This document shows, piece by piece, positions 55,924 to 64,000 of a DNA stretch of 64,000 nucleotides. This DNA is from Balneolaceae bacterium (GTDB lineage Bacteria; Bacteroidota; Rhodothermia; Balneolales; Balneolaceae). The DNA is taken from the NCBI GenBank assembly GCA_034521445.1, contig JAXHMM010000003.1:496001-560000 (forward strand). The letters run 5' to 3'. Position 1 is the first letter of the stretch. The number at the start of each line of letters is the position of its first letter. The position numbers and the translations under genes are program-made. Below the pieces are notes generated by a model. The model was not told the DNA's origin, searched no databases, and saw only the letters and a program-made list of their open reading frames with translations.

Positions 55924-58281
55924 ATGTACAAATCTACCTTCTCGATTCTATTTGTCCTTGCAATCATACTGACGGCCCTTGCGCCTCAAGCCCTCCATGC
56001 CCAGGAGCGTGCCGCCCTCCGCGGCGTCATTACCGGCGGCGCCGAAGGGCAGGAGCGCCGCGCGCTGGTCGGCGCCAACGTGCTGGTGCTCGGCACCAAT
56101 CTGGGCGCCTCCACAGATGTGGATGGACGCTTCTCCCTCAGCTCGGTGCCACCGGGCACTCACGAGGTGCGTTTTACCTATATCGGTTATCGAGAGCGGG
56201 TGGAGACGGTCACCCTGCAACCCGGCCAGACCCTGGAGATGCAGATCAACCTGGAGCCCTCATCCTTCATGATGGAGGGCATCCGCGTGACCGCTCTCAG
56301 CCCCAACCTGGAAGTGGACGCCACCATGGAGCAGTCGGATGTGCGCGAGGCGAATCCCCGCGATTCCGGCGAACTTCTGCGCAGCGTGAGCGGGGTGGGA
56401 GCCGTGCGGCGCGGCCCTGTGGGCCTCGATCCGGTGGTGCGCGGGCTGCGCGAGACCGAGGTGGGCACCTACCTGGACGGCACGCGTATTTTTCCCGGGG
56501 GACCTGCACGGATGGACTCGCCCCTGAGTCACCTCGATCCCTCCACCATTTCGTCTATAGAGGTAGTCAAGGGTCCCTACGCCCTCACCTGGGGCGCCGG
56601 TAACATGAGCGCCATCCGCGTACAGACGCAGCAGCTGCGCACCCTGAACCGATCCTTCGGTGGCAACGTCAGCAGTGGCTACGACTCCAATTTCAACACC
56701 TTTGAAGAATCTTTTTCGGTGCAGGGAAGGCTGGATGCGGGGGGATCCGGACGCATGAATCCCGGTGATGCCGGCGATTTCGGCTATTTGCTGAGCGGCG
56801 CCTGGCGCACGGGCAGCGACTACACGACCGGCGACGGCGTGAGCGTGCCGGCTGACTACCTCTCCCGTGAGATCCGTGGCAAGGCGGGTTACGGCACCGG
56901 GGAGAACTCCTGGCTGACCCTCTCGGCCGGCTACCAGAATCAGGAGAACATCGACTACCCCGGGCGGTTGCTGGATGCTGACTATTTTGACGCCTACAAC
57001 CTGGCGGCCGACTGGGAGCTGCGTCCAGAGGAGGGCCTGGTTTCTGCCGTGAACGCCAAGCTCTACCTGAACCAGGTGGATCATGGCATGGACAACGACG
57101 ATAAACCGACCGCCCAGCCTGCACCGGGACGCATGCCGCCCTTCGGCCTGGATGTGGAGGTGGATGCCCAGGCGAAGGTGGTTGGAGGGCGCCTGGCGGC
57201 GGAATTGGATCCTGCCGGTGACTGGCACCTGGAGGCGGGCGGTGATTTCTATAGCGCCTATCGCGAGGCCACCCGGTACATTAGCCGCCGCGACAACGGC
57301 ATGCTGATGTTCACCGATTTCATGTGGCCACAGGCTACCATTAACGACGTGGGTATTTTTACGCGGGCGACACACACCTTCAGCGACCGGCTGAGCGCCA
57401 CGGGTACGGTGCGTCTTGACCTGGTGTCGGCTGATGCCGACACGGTGAGCACTTTTTTTCGCGACAATGTATCGGGCGATCTTGCCTCCTCGGAGACGAG
57501 CATGAGCGCCTCAGCCACGCTGAACTACCTGTTGGGCGACCACTGGTCGTTGGGATTGGGTGCCGGCAGCGTGACACGTACGGCCGACGCCACCGAGCGC
57601 TATTCCGACCGCATTCCTGCCAGCAAGGCACAAACCAGCGCGGAATTTGTAGGCAATCCCGAACTGGATCCCGAGCGCAGCCTGCAGGCCGATCTATGGC
57701 TGGAGGGAGAGTTCGCTGCGTGGACGCTCTCGCTTAACGCTTTTGTGCGCCGCATGGACGATTACATCACCCTGGAGCCTACAGAGCTGCCCAAGCGCCT
57801 CCCGCTGAGTCCCTCCACCGTCTATCGCTACGTGAACGGCTCGGCACAATTTCACGGCTTCGATCTGAGTACGGTGTACCGCCTGGCGCCCGAATGGCGC
57901 CTGAAGACGGGCGTGCACTACCTGTGGGGCGAGGATACCGAATTGGATGAGCCAGCCCTTGGCGTGGCGCCTCCCGGCGCGGATCTGGGCCTGCGTTACG
58001 AGGGGGATGAACGTCCTCTCTTTGTGGAAGGGACGTTGCACCTGGTCGGCGAGCAGGACCGTGTGGCGGTCACCCGCGGCGAAACGTCCACGGATGGTTA
58101 CATGACCGCCGATCTGCAGGCAGGCTACACCTTCTGGGAGCGGGTCTCCGTGCAGGCGGGCGTGAAGAATGTGCTGGACGAGAACTACGTAAATCATCTG
58201 AACGCCAAGAATCCTTTCACCGGCATGCAGATTCCGGAGCCGGGAAGGGTATTCTTTTTAGACGTCAATGTGCAGTTCTAG
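55924..58281 (+). CDS. TonB-dependent outer-membrane receptor (intact)
   Basis: Intact, 785 aa. A signal peptide (SILFVLAIILTALAPQALHA), then a carboxypeptidase-regulatory-like domain (ALVGANVLVLGTNLGASTDV; GRFSLSSVPPGTHEV). The plug (GELLRSVSGVGAVRRGPVGL, VVRGLRETEVGTYLDGTRIF, ISSIEVVKGPYALTWG) and a 22-strand barrel follow, ending FFLDVNVQF. The plug resembles OprC/NosA-type receptors, consistent with copper uptake for the ba3 oxidase, but this cannot be proven by eye. No riboswitch was recognised in the 165 bp upstream. Confidence 0.85.
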   Translation: MYKSTFSILFVLAIILTALAPQALHAQERAALRGVITGGAEGQERRALVGANVLVLGTNLGASTDVDGRFSLSSVPPGTHEVRFTYIGYRERVETVTLQPGQTLEMQINLEPSSFMMEGIRVTALSPNLEVDATMEQSDVREANPRDSGELLRSVSGVGAVRRGPVGLDPVVRGLRETEVGTYLDGTRIFPGGPARMDSPLSHLDPSTISSIEVVKGPYALTWGAGNMSAIRVQTQQLRTLNRSFGGNVSSGYDSNFNTFEESFSVQGRLDAGGSGRMNPGDAGDFGYLLSGAWRTGSDYTTGDGVSVPADYLSREIRGKAGYGTGENSWLTLSAGYQNQENIDYPGRLLDADYFDAYNLAADWELRPEEGLVSAVNAKLYLNQVDHGMDNDDKPTAQPAPGRMPPFGLDVEVDAQAKVVGGRLAAELDPAGDWHLEAGGDFYSAYREATRYISRRDNGMLMFTDFMWPQATINDVGIFTRATHTFSDRLSATGTVRLDLVSADADTVSTFFRDNVSGDLASSETSMSASATLNYLLGDHWSLGLGAGSVTRTADATERYSDRIPASKAQTSAEFVGNPELDPERSLQADLWLEGEFAAWTLSLNAFVRRMDDYITLEPTELPKRLPLSPSTVYRYVNGSAQFHGFDLSTVYRLAPEWRLKTGVHYLWGEDTELDEPALGVAPPGADLGLRYEGDERPLFVEGTLHLVGEQDRVAVTRGETSTDGYMTADLQAGYTFWERVSVQAGVKNVLDENYVNHLNAKNPFTGMQIPEPGRVFFLDVNVQF

Positions 58282-58308
58282 GGTGTCTGGCTGGGGTCGC
58301 CGCTGGTC

Positions 58309-58465
58309 ACCCCATGCCTCATATCGGCCCAAAAACGTTGGTCTGGATTTGTGATTTTTTCACAAATACAGATTGTTGAAATCACTCTGAGGCAATCTGG
58401 AAGGCTTTTGGCAAAATGCTTTTTGTGAAAAATTCACAAATATGAGGGGTGGTTTTTGGGCCGTG
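58309..58465. repeat. Element E8: paired dyads, direct-repeat partner of E7
   Basis: Dyads at 58348-58366 (TTTGTGATTTTTTCACAAA) and 58422-58440 (TTTGTGAAAAATTCACAAA); centres 74 bp apart, both perfect. It copies 55105-55265 in the same orientation. It lies in the 453-bp gap 58282-58734 between the receptor and the GbsR-like gene. Confidence 0.9.
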
Positions 58466-58559
58466 AGGGGGCTATAAAGGTTGGATGCCTGTATTCAGCG
58501 CGTTTGCCACCGGTACTCGAATAAATGGCCGCCATTACCTATGTTTATCCCAGAAGGCG

Positions 58560-58713
58560 TGAAATGCCGGAACGCCAGGCACCGATGCTGCTGGCACGCC
58601 AGGTACTGCCGGAACGCCAGGCACCGATGGAGCGCCGGGTACTGCTGGCACGCCGCGCACCGATGGATCGCCAGTTACTGCCGGAACGCCAAGCACTGCC
58701 CGAATCGCCTTAA
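58560..58713 (+). repeat. 18-bp minisatellite with an open hexapeptide-repeat frame
   Basis: About eight units of an 18-bp sequence (type ccggaacgccaggcaccg). The frame from ATG 58525 is open for 62 codons and reads ERQAPM, ERRVLL, ARRAPM, DRQLLP, ERQALP repeats before a stop at 58711-58713. The minus strand is also open (VPAVPG repeats). Coding status is uncertain; it ends 21 bp before the GbsR ATG. Confidence 0.6.
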
Positions 58714-58734
58714 ACCTCAAACGGACTTATCCGA

Positions 58735-59283
58735 ATGGCCGACCCCCAAGACGTCAGCTATAGCCGTAAAATCGCCTTCACCGAGAAGATCAGTGTTATA
58801 TTCGAGGAGGCGGGAGAACCGCGCATCAGCGGTCAGATTCTGGGTTGGCTGCTGGTCTGCGACCCGCCGGAGCAGTCCTTTTCACAGCTTGTGGAGCACC
58901 TGCAGGTCAGCAAGGGTTCCATCAGCACCATGACGCGCAGGCTGCTTCAGTCGGGCCTCATCGTAAAAACGCGCAAGCAGGGGGAGCGGCAGGTCTATTT
59001 CCGTCTGGCTGAGAATGCCTGGAGCCGGGTGATGGAGCATCGTCTGAAATTTGCCCATACGCTGCGTGACATGGCGGGCGAGTGGCTGGAAGGGGAGGAG
59101 GGGCGCAGCAAAGGCGATTCAGATAGAGCTGGAGAAGCTGCAGGAGAAAATACCGGCAAGGACGCGGGGCAGAACGCCGTAGACACCTCCCGCCTGCGGG
59201 AAATGCACGCATTTCACCAATTTGTCTCTGAAAAGCTGGAGGAGACTATCGAGGAGTACAACAATAAGCGGGACACAAAATAG
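58735..59283 (+). CDS. GbsR/MarR-family transcriptional regulator (intact)
   Basis: Intact, 182 aa. SQLVEHLQVSKGSISTMTRR is the recognition HTH and LLQSGLIVKTRKQGERQVYF is the wing, both in the GbsR order. A polar Gly/Asp-rich insert (SDRAGEAAGENTGKDAGQN) precedes the dimerisation helix FHQFVSEKLEETIEEYNNKR. Such regulators often control adjacent efflux systems. Here the RND pump genes are convergent, 94 bp away, so control of that pump is plausible but not shown. Confidence 0.82.
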   Translation: MADPQDVSYSRKIAFTEKISVIFEEAGEPRISGQILGWLLVCDPPEQSFSQLVEHLQVSKGSISTMTRRLLQSGLIVKTRKQGERQVYFRLAENAWSRVMEHRLKFAHTLRDMAGEWLEGEEGRSKGDSDRAGEAAGENTGKDAGQNAVDTSRLREMHAFHQFVSEKLEETIEEYNNKRDTK

Positions 59284-59377
59284 GGGCGGTCTGGCAGCGC
59301 CGCCCAAGTAGCCCCAGCCAGCTCCGGCTGAGGCGGAAACCGCGCTCAGCCAGCCGCGCTCAGCCGCCCAAACAGCG

Positions 59378-62300
59378 TCAGGCTGCCATCCGCTCCCTCC
59401 AGCCGCGCACCTTCTCCTTAACCCTCACACCGAGGTAGTACATGGAGGGCACCAGCACCAGCGTCAGAAAGGTGGCGAAGGCGAGCCCGTAAATAATGGT
59501 CCAGGCCAGGGGTCCCCAGAAGGAGGCGCTGTCGCCGCCGAAGTAAATATTCGGGTCCAGACTGGCAAAGAGCCCGTAGAAATCGATATTCAGTCCGATC
59601 GCCAGCGGAATGAGTCCCAGTATGGTTGAGGCGGCGGTCAGGATCACCGGGTTCAGGCGTACGGCCCCGCCCTCGATGACCGCCTCCCGCAGGTCGAGGC
59701 CTTCCCTCCGCAGGATGTCCGTATAGTCAATGAGTATAATGCCGTTCTTGACCACAATGCCGGCCACGGCAATAATCCCCATCCCCGTGAGCACCACCGA
59801 GATGTCCATGCCGAAGGTGGCGAAGCCGATGAACACCCCAATCAGGCTGAAGACTACCTGCGACATGATGATCAGCGGCTTGCCGATGGAGTTGAACTGG
59901 GAGACCAGCACCAGGAAAATTAATCCCACGGCCGATAACAGCGCCATCATCAGAAAGTTGGCGGTTTCGGCCTGCTCCTCCTGTTCGCCGGTCAGCGAAA
60001 CCTCGTACCCGTCGGGCACCTGAAAATCCTGCAGGGCCTCACGAATCTGCCCATTGATCTCATTGGCGTTGTAGCCCTCCAGTACATTGGAGGAGATGGT
60101 GATCACGCGCTGAAGGTCGATGCGGTTGATGGAGCCATAACTCGACTCGAAGCGCGCGTCGGCCACCGCCGAGATGGGCACCAGTCCCTGGGGCGAGGGC
60201 ACGCGCATATTCATGAGGTCGGTGATGTTGGAGCGGAACTCCTCCTGCAGCCGCAGGGTAATGTCGTATTCTTCCTCCTGCTCCCGGAAGGTGGAGACCG
60301 GCTCGCCCAGCAGGGCAGTGCGGATCTGGTTACCCACCTGGGCGTGGGAAATACCGTAGCTGTTGGCCTTCACCCCGTCGATGTCCACTACGATTTCGGG
60401 GTTGTTGGCCTGCAGGTCCGACTTGAGCTGCTCGATGCCGGGGATGTCCTGCGACTCGATATACTCGCGGAAGCGGGTGGCCAGGCTGATCAGCTGCTCG
60501 AAGTTGTCGCCCGACACCTCGATGTTGATGGGTTTGCCGGTGGAGGGGCCCGACTGCTCCTGCTCGACCACGATCTCGGCCCCAGGGATGCCTTTCATGT
60601 TGGCGCGGATATCCTCCAGGATGCGCTGGGTGGAGACCCCGCCGCGGTTCTGGTAATCCACAAAGGAGATGGCCACCCGGCTCTTGTTGGGACTGGGGGT
60701 CTGGTCCATATCGTTGGGCGCGGAGGCCCCGACAGCCACGTTGGAGATCACCGATTTCACCACGGGGTTGTCGCGTCCGATCACCTCGTAGACCCGGTCC
60801 TCGATGGTGCGGGTGACCTCGTTGGTGACGTCCAGGTCGGTGCCCGAAGGCATGGTGTTGTAGATGTAGACCGAATTGGGTTCGTTGCCGGGAAAGAAGA
60901 CCACGTCGGGGGAGGCGATGCCCAGCAGCACCACGCTCCCGATGAGTCCCAATACGGTGCCTCCCAGCGTGTACCAGGGGCGGTTCCCCTCCAATACAAA
61001 GGAGATGGTGGCGCGGTACCGCCGCTGTATCCAGGGGAGTACGCTGCGGTTGAAACCCAGGATCATGGGCTTGAGAGCGAAGCGTTCCAGCAGGTAGAGG
61101 GCGAAGAGAAAGAGTATCAGGTTGCCCACGATGGTGAGGCCCAGCAGGTGGAAGATCGTGCCCAGCACCACGAAAATGCCGCCGCCTATGGCGAGGCCCC
61201 GCGTGAAGCCGGGCGCACTGTCGGACGAGGCGCCGGATGCGCTTTCGGACGAGCCGCCGGATGCGCTGTCGCCGGAGCCGTCAGGCGCGCCGGCCTCCGC
61301 CGCATCCCCGTCGGTCATGCCGTAGCCTTCCGAGCCCTTGCCGTCCCCGGACTCCATGAAGCTGACCGCAAAGACGGGGTTCATGATCAGCGCCACCACC
61401 AGCGAGGCGAGCAGCGTGACAATCATGGTGATGGGCAGGTAGATCATAAAGCGCCCGATGATGCCGCCCCAGAAGAGCAGGGGAATGAAGGGTGCTACGG
61501 TGGTGAGGGTGCCGGTGATCACCGGAAGGGCGATCTCCCCCGAGGCTTTCTTGGCCGCCTCGTATTTGTCCATGTCCGTGGTGTTGATATATCGGTAGAT
61601 ATTCTCCACGATCACGATGGCGTTGTCCACCACGATGCCGAGCCCGAGAATCAGCGCAAAGAGCACCACGATGTTGATGCTGAAGTCCATGGCCGGCATG
61701 AGGGCGAAGGCGATCAGCGAGGAGAGGGGGATGGCGAGTCCCACGTAGATGGCGTTTTCGACGCCCATGATGAACATGAGCACCAGCACCACGAAGAAAA
61801 AGCCCAGTACCACGGTGTTGAAGAGGTTGGCCACGCTCTCGCGGGTGTCGTCGGAACGGTCGCCGGTGTAGGTGACCTCCAGTCCATCGGGGAAGCTGCC
61901 CTCGCGCAGCTCCTCTACAGTGGCGCGGGTCTGCTCGGAGGTTTCGATGAGGTTGGCGCCGCCCTGTTTGATCACGTTCAGGGTGATGACGGTCTCCCCA
62001 CCGAGGCGCGCATAGCTCTCGCGGTCGGCGAAGCCGTTGCGGATCTCGGCGATGTCTTTCAGGTAGACGTCGCGGCCCAGGGTGTTGGTGAGGGTGACCT
62101 CGCTGAGGTCGGAAGCGTCGGTAACCTCCCCGTCTACCCGCACCGCGCGCTCCTTGTCGCCCACGTCGAGGTTGCCGCCCGAAATGGTGACATTCTTGCC
62201 GGCTACGGCCTCGCGGATCTGGTTAAAGGTGACGTTGGCGGCCTGCATCTTGTGCAGGTCCACGTTGATCTGGATTTCGCGCTCCAGGGCGCCCACAATT

Positions 62301-62836
62301 TCCACCTCGTTGATGCCTGACTGGCTCTCCACAGCGTCCTGGATCTCGTCGGCGAAGCTTTTGAGCCGCACCAGGTCGTAGTTGCCGGAGAGGTTGATGT
62401 TCATGATGGGCTGGTCGTCCAGGTTGACGTCGGTGACCTCCGGCTCCTGGGTGAGCAGCGTGGGGAGCTCGTTGCGCGCGGCCTCCACCGCATCGTTCAC
62501 CTCCTGCTGGGCGACCAGTTTCTCCTTGCTGGTTTCGAATTCGATGGTGATGATGGAGGTGGCCTGCTTGGAGACGCTCCGGATCACGTCCACCTGGTCG
62601 ATGCCCTGCAGCTCCTGCTCGATGGGGCGGGTGACCAGGTTTTCCATGTCGGCCGGGGAGGCGCCCGCGTAGACGGTGACCACGTTGAAGATGGGGATCT
62701 CCACCTCGGGGTACTGCTCCTTGGGCAGGGTCATGTAGGAGAAGACCCCGATGAGGGTGATGAGCACCGTCAGCAGGTAGACGCTGGTGCGGTTGTTGAT
62801 GGCGATGCTGGACGGTTTGAACTCTTTGATGTCCAT
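59378..62836 (-). CDS. RND-family efflux permease, inner-membrane subunit (intact)
   Basis: Intact, 1152 aa. DIKEFKPSSIAINNRTSVYL opens TM1. The TM4 proton-relay Asp is in LGLGIVVDNAIVIVENIYRY. TGERSDD-type and periplasmic porter domains, a Gly/Ser/Asp-rich insert (SGDSASGGSSESASGASSDS) in the central cytoplasmic loop, then the second half with IGVFIGFATFGMDISVVLTG and GIVVKNGIILIDYTDILRRE. Typical of the AcrB/MexB relatives of FCB bacteria. Pumps drugs, metals or lipids out with the adaptor upstream. The central insert is longer than usual and contains tandem repeats. Confidence 0.92.
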   Translation of the reverse strand: MDIKEFKPSSIAINNRTSVYLLTVLITLIGVFSYMTLPKEQYPEVEIPIFNVVTVYAGASPADMENLVTRPIEQELQGIDQVDVIRSVSKQATSIITIEFETSKEKLVAQQEVNDAVEAARNELPTLLTQEPEVTDVNLDDQPIMNINLSGNYDLVRLKSFADEIQDAVESQSGINEVEIVGALEREIQINVDLHKMQAANVTFNQIREAVAGKNVTISGGNLDVGDKERAVRVDGEVTDASDLSEVTLTNTLGRDVYLKDIAEIRNGFADRESYARLGGETVITLNVIKQGGANLIETSEQTRATVEELREGSFPDGLEVTYTGDRSDDTRESVANLFNTVVLGFFFVVLVLMFIMGVENAIYVGLAIPLSSLIAFALMPAMDFSINIVVLFALILGLGIVVDNAIVIVENIYRYINTTDMDKYEAAKKASGEIALPVITGTLTTVAPFIPLLFWGGIIGRFMIYLPITMIVTLLASLVVALIMNPVFAVSFMESGDGKGSEGYGMTDGDAAEAGAPDGSGDSASGGSSESASGASSDSAPGFTRGLAIGGGIFVVLGTIFHLLGLTIVGNLILFLFALYLLERFALKPMILGFNRSVLPWIQRRYRATISFVLEGNRPWYTLGGTVLGLIGSVVLLGIASPDVVFFPGNEPNSVYIYNTMPSGTDLDVTNEVTRTIEDRVYEVIGRDNPVVKSVISNVAVGASAPNDMDQTPSPNKSRVAISFVDYQNRGGVSTQRILEDIRANMKGIPGAEIVVEQEQSGPSTGKPINIEVSGDNFEQLISLATRFREYIESQDIPGIEQLKSDLQANNPEIVVDIDGVKANSYGISHAQVGNQIRTALLGEPVSTFREQEEEYDITLRLQEEFRSNITDLMNMRVPSPQGLVPISAVADARFESSYGSINRIDLQRVITISSNVLEGYNANEINGQIREALQDFQVPDGYEVSLTGEQEEQAETANFLMMALLSAVGLIFLVLVSQFNSIGKPLIIMSQVVFSLIGVFIGFATFGMDISVVLTGMGIIAVAGIVVKNGIILIDYTDILRREGLDLREAVIEGGAVRLNPVILTAASTILGLIPLAIGLNIDFYGLFASLDPNIYFGGDSASFWGPLAWTIIYGLAFATFLTLVLVPSMYYLGVRVKEKVRGWRERMAA

Positions 62837-62891
62837 GTATGGGTGGTGGTCGGTTGTGCTGTGCTGTGTTGTGCGTTAAGCTCGGGTTGCT

Positions 62892-64000
62892 TTATTGGCG
62901 CTGCAGGGTGATGCGGTCGCCCTCCTCCACGTTGCCGTAACCCCGGGTGATGACCAGGTCGCCCGCGGTGATTCCGCTGTCGGCCACCACGCGATCGTTG
63001 TAGGACATGCCCGTGACGACCGGCTGCCGGCGGGCGGTCCAGGCGCTGTCGCCGCCGGCCTGCTCGGCCAGGTAGACGAAGCGGCTGTTGTTGCCCGACT
63101 GCACGGCGTTGACGGGGATGGTGAGGGTCCCGGGCCGGGTGATGTCGTTAATGCGCAGGCGAGCCATCATATTGGGACGTATGCTGTTGTCGGTTCCCGG
63201 CAAGAATATTTCTATGCTGAAAGTGCGGTTGGCCGGGTCGATGACCCTGCTGACCACATCGATGACGGTGGTCCGTTCGTAGCCGATGCTGGGGATGGTG
63301 ACGGTCACGCTGTCGGTGGTTTCGATGCGGGAGATGTACGACTCGGAGAGCTCGGCGGTGACCTTCAGCGCCTCGGAATTGGCGATCTGGAAGGCGGGCG
63401 CGGTCGGGGATGCCGTCTCGCCCACTTTCAGGGAGACGCTGTTGACGGTTCCCCCGATGGGGGCGGTGATGATGTAGTTGTCGTACTGCTCGCGGAGGGT
63501 GGCCAGCTGGCTTTCGAGGGACTGTACCTGGTTGCGGGCGCGCAGCAGCTCGATCTCTGAGCCGATGTCGTCCCGGCGCAGGTTCTGCTGGCGCTCGTAG
63601 ACGGTGCGGGCCAGGTCCAGCCGGGTTTTCAGCTCCTCGATCTGGGTGCGGGTGACCTCCCCGTCAAGGGTGGCCAGGGTGTCGCCGGCCTGCACCTGCC
63701 GGCCCGACCGGACGTGTATGGTTTCGACGGTGGCCGTGGCCTTGGGAAGGATGCGGATGGTGCGGTCCGATTCGACGGCGCCCTGGATGTGCACGTAGTG
63801 GCGGAAGGTGCCCGGCTGCACCTGCTCGGTGTAGACCGGGACGTGGTTGTTGGGTGTGGCCTGTTGCTGTGTGGCAGCCTGTTGGGTGGCCTGTTGTTGC
63901 GCGGACTGTTGCTGCGCGGGCTGTTGCTGGGCAGCCTGCTGTGCGGGCTGCTGTGCGGGCTCACCGCCGCAGGCCGCGAGTGTGCCGGCCAGGGCCAGGA
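62892..64000 (-). CDS. RND periplasmic adaptor (HlyD/AcrA-like lipoprotein), cut by window end
   Basis: Reads in from the right edge. The lipobox LALAGTLAACG is at the last visible bases. A Gln/Ala-repeat linker (QQPAQQQSAQQQATQQA) follows, then VQPGTFRHYVHIQGAVESDR, the lipoyl half-motifs (GRQVQAGDTLATLDGEVTRT; NYIITAPIGGTVNSVSLKVG) around a coiled-coil hairpin, a beta-barrel and a membrane-proximal domain ending at 62892. It bridges the permease to an outer-membrane channel. The first few codons lie outside the window. Operon with the permease, 55 bp gap. Confidence 0.88.
   Translation of the reverse strand, partial: LALAGTLAACGGEPAQQPAQQAAQQQPAQQQSAQQQATQQAATQQQATPNNHVPVYTEQVQPGTFRHYVHIQGAVESDRTIRILPKATATVETIHVRSGRQVQAGDTLATLDGEVTRTQIEELKTRLDLARTVYERQQNLRRDDIGSEIELLRARNQVQSLESQLATLREQYDNYIITAPIGGTVNSVSLKVGETASPTAPAFQIANSEALKVTAELSESYISRIETTDSVTVTIPSIGYERTTVIDVVSRVIDPANRTFSIEIFLPGTDNSIRPNMMARLRINDITRPGTLTIPVNAVQSGNNSRFVYLAEQAGGDSAWTARRQPVVTGMSYNDRVVADSGITAGDLVITRGYGNVEEGDRITLQRQ

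Noticed and set aside
16597-58440. The dyads as simple Rho-independent terminators
   Set aside because: Stems are AT-rich, the T run is in the loop and not after the stem, and four of the eight elements lie in divergent gaps where no terminator is expected.
16581-58465. The paired dyads as CRISPR repeats with a unique spacer
   Set aside because: Only two repeats per locus, the repeat is a short symmetric dyad, loci are dispersed, and no cas gene is present.
59284-59377. GC-rich inverted repeat after GbsR (ggggcgg / ccgcccc) as a terminator
   Set aside because: A stem is possible, but there is no T run after it on either strand, so it is not called.
60344-62320. A 658-codon open frame on the plus strand
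   Set aside because: Antisense to the RND permease; the composition is that of a shadow frame.

Overview
The window looks like a chromosome segment of a Gram-negative bacterium of the Bacteroidota/Rhodothermota/Balneolota (FCB) group. The pointers are a BatB/DUF4175 pair, a TonB receptor with a carboxypeptidase-regulatory-like N-domain, a ba3-type cytochrome oxidase, and one clear TTG-N19-TAnnTTTG promoter. The exact genus cannot be read from the sequence. No rRNA, tRNA, CRISPR array, integrase or intact transposase was recognised.

Layout. 1-10.2 kb: surface-polysaccharide cassette (sulfotransferases, glycosyltransferases, Wzz-type copolymerase, WecA/MraY-type initiating transferase, DegT aminotransferase, RfbA). 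Its first 7.2 kb is visibly AT-richer than the rest. 10.2-24.2 kb: outer-membrane barrel, lipoprotein, MFS transporter, a small HTH/Fic island, BatB, a DUF4175-like coiled-coil membrane protein, a Wza-like SLBB export protein and an MBL hydrolase. 24.7-33.9 kb: a cassette that fits polyprenyl-phosphate-arabinose synthesis (UbiA, HAD phosphatase, DprE1, DprE2) with a GT-C-like membrane transferase, two GMC oxidoreductases and a Tat-signal protein. 34-40.7 kb: GNAT, MerR, sulfotransferase, GtrB-like GT2, methyltransferase, VapBC-like toxin-antitoxin pair, secreted repeat protein. 40.8-58.3 kb: OsmC, SafE, ba3 oxidase CbaD/B/A, an unknown 621-aa protein with an ADP-forming acyl-CoA synthetase, an eroded HigBA locus, a CcoI/CopA-type copper ATPase, a small Cys protein and a TonB receptor. 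58.7-64 kb: GbsR/MarR regulator and an RND efflux pump.

The strongest unexplained signal is a family of eight intergenic elements (E1-E8, 16.6-58.5 kb). Each has two near-perfect dyads of the form TTTGTGA-N(3-6)-TCACAAA. The dyad centres lie 74 bp apart, about seven helical turns, although the DNA between them is unrelated in most copies. Outside the dyads the arms resemble inverted copies of each other and become G-rich. Two pairs of copies are longer direct repeats that bracket gene modules. A second pattern is that accessory inserts sit between a gene and a diverged fragment of that gene's own 3' end.

Quality note. Most genes from 1 to 33 kb need one or more frameshifts to be read through, often at G, C or T runs, while genes from 34 to 64 kb are mostly intact. 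I treat most of these breaks as probable sequencing or assembly errors. They are annotated as single genes with the break positions stated. Only clear remnants are called pseudogenes.
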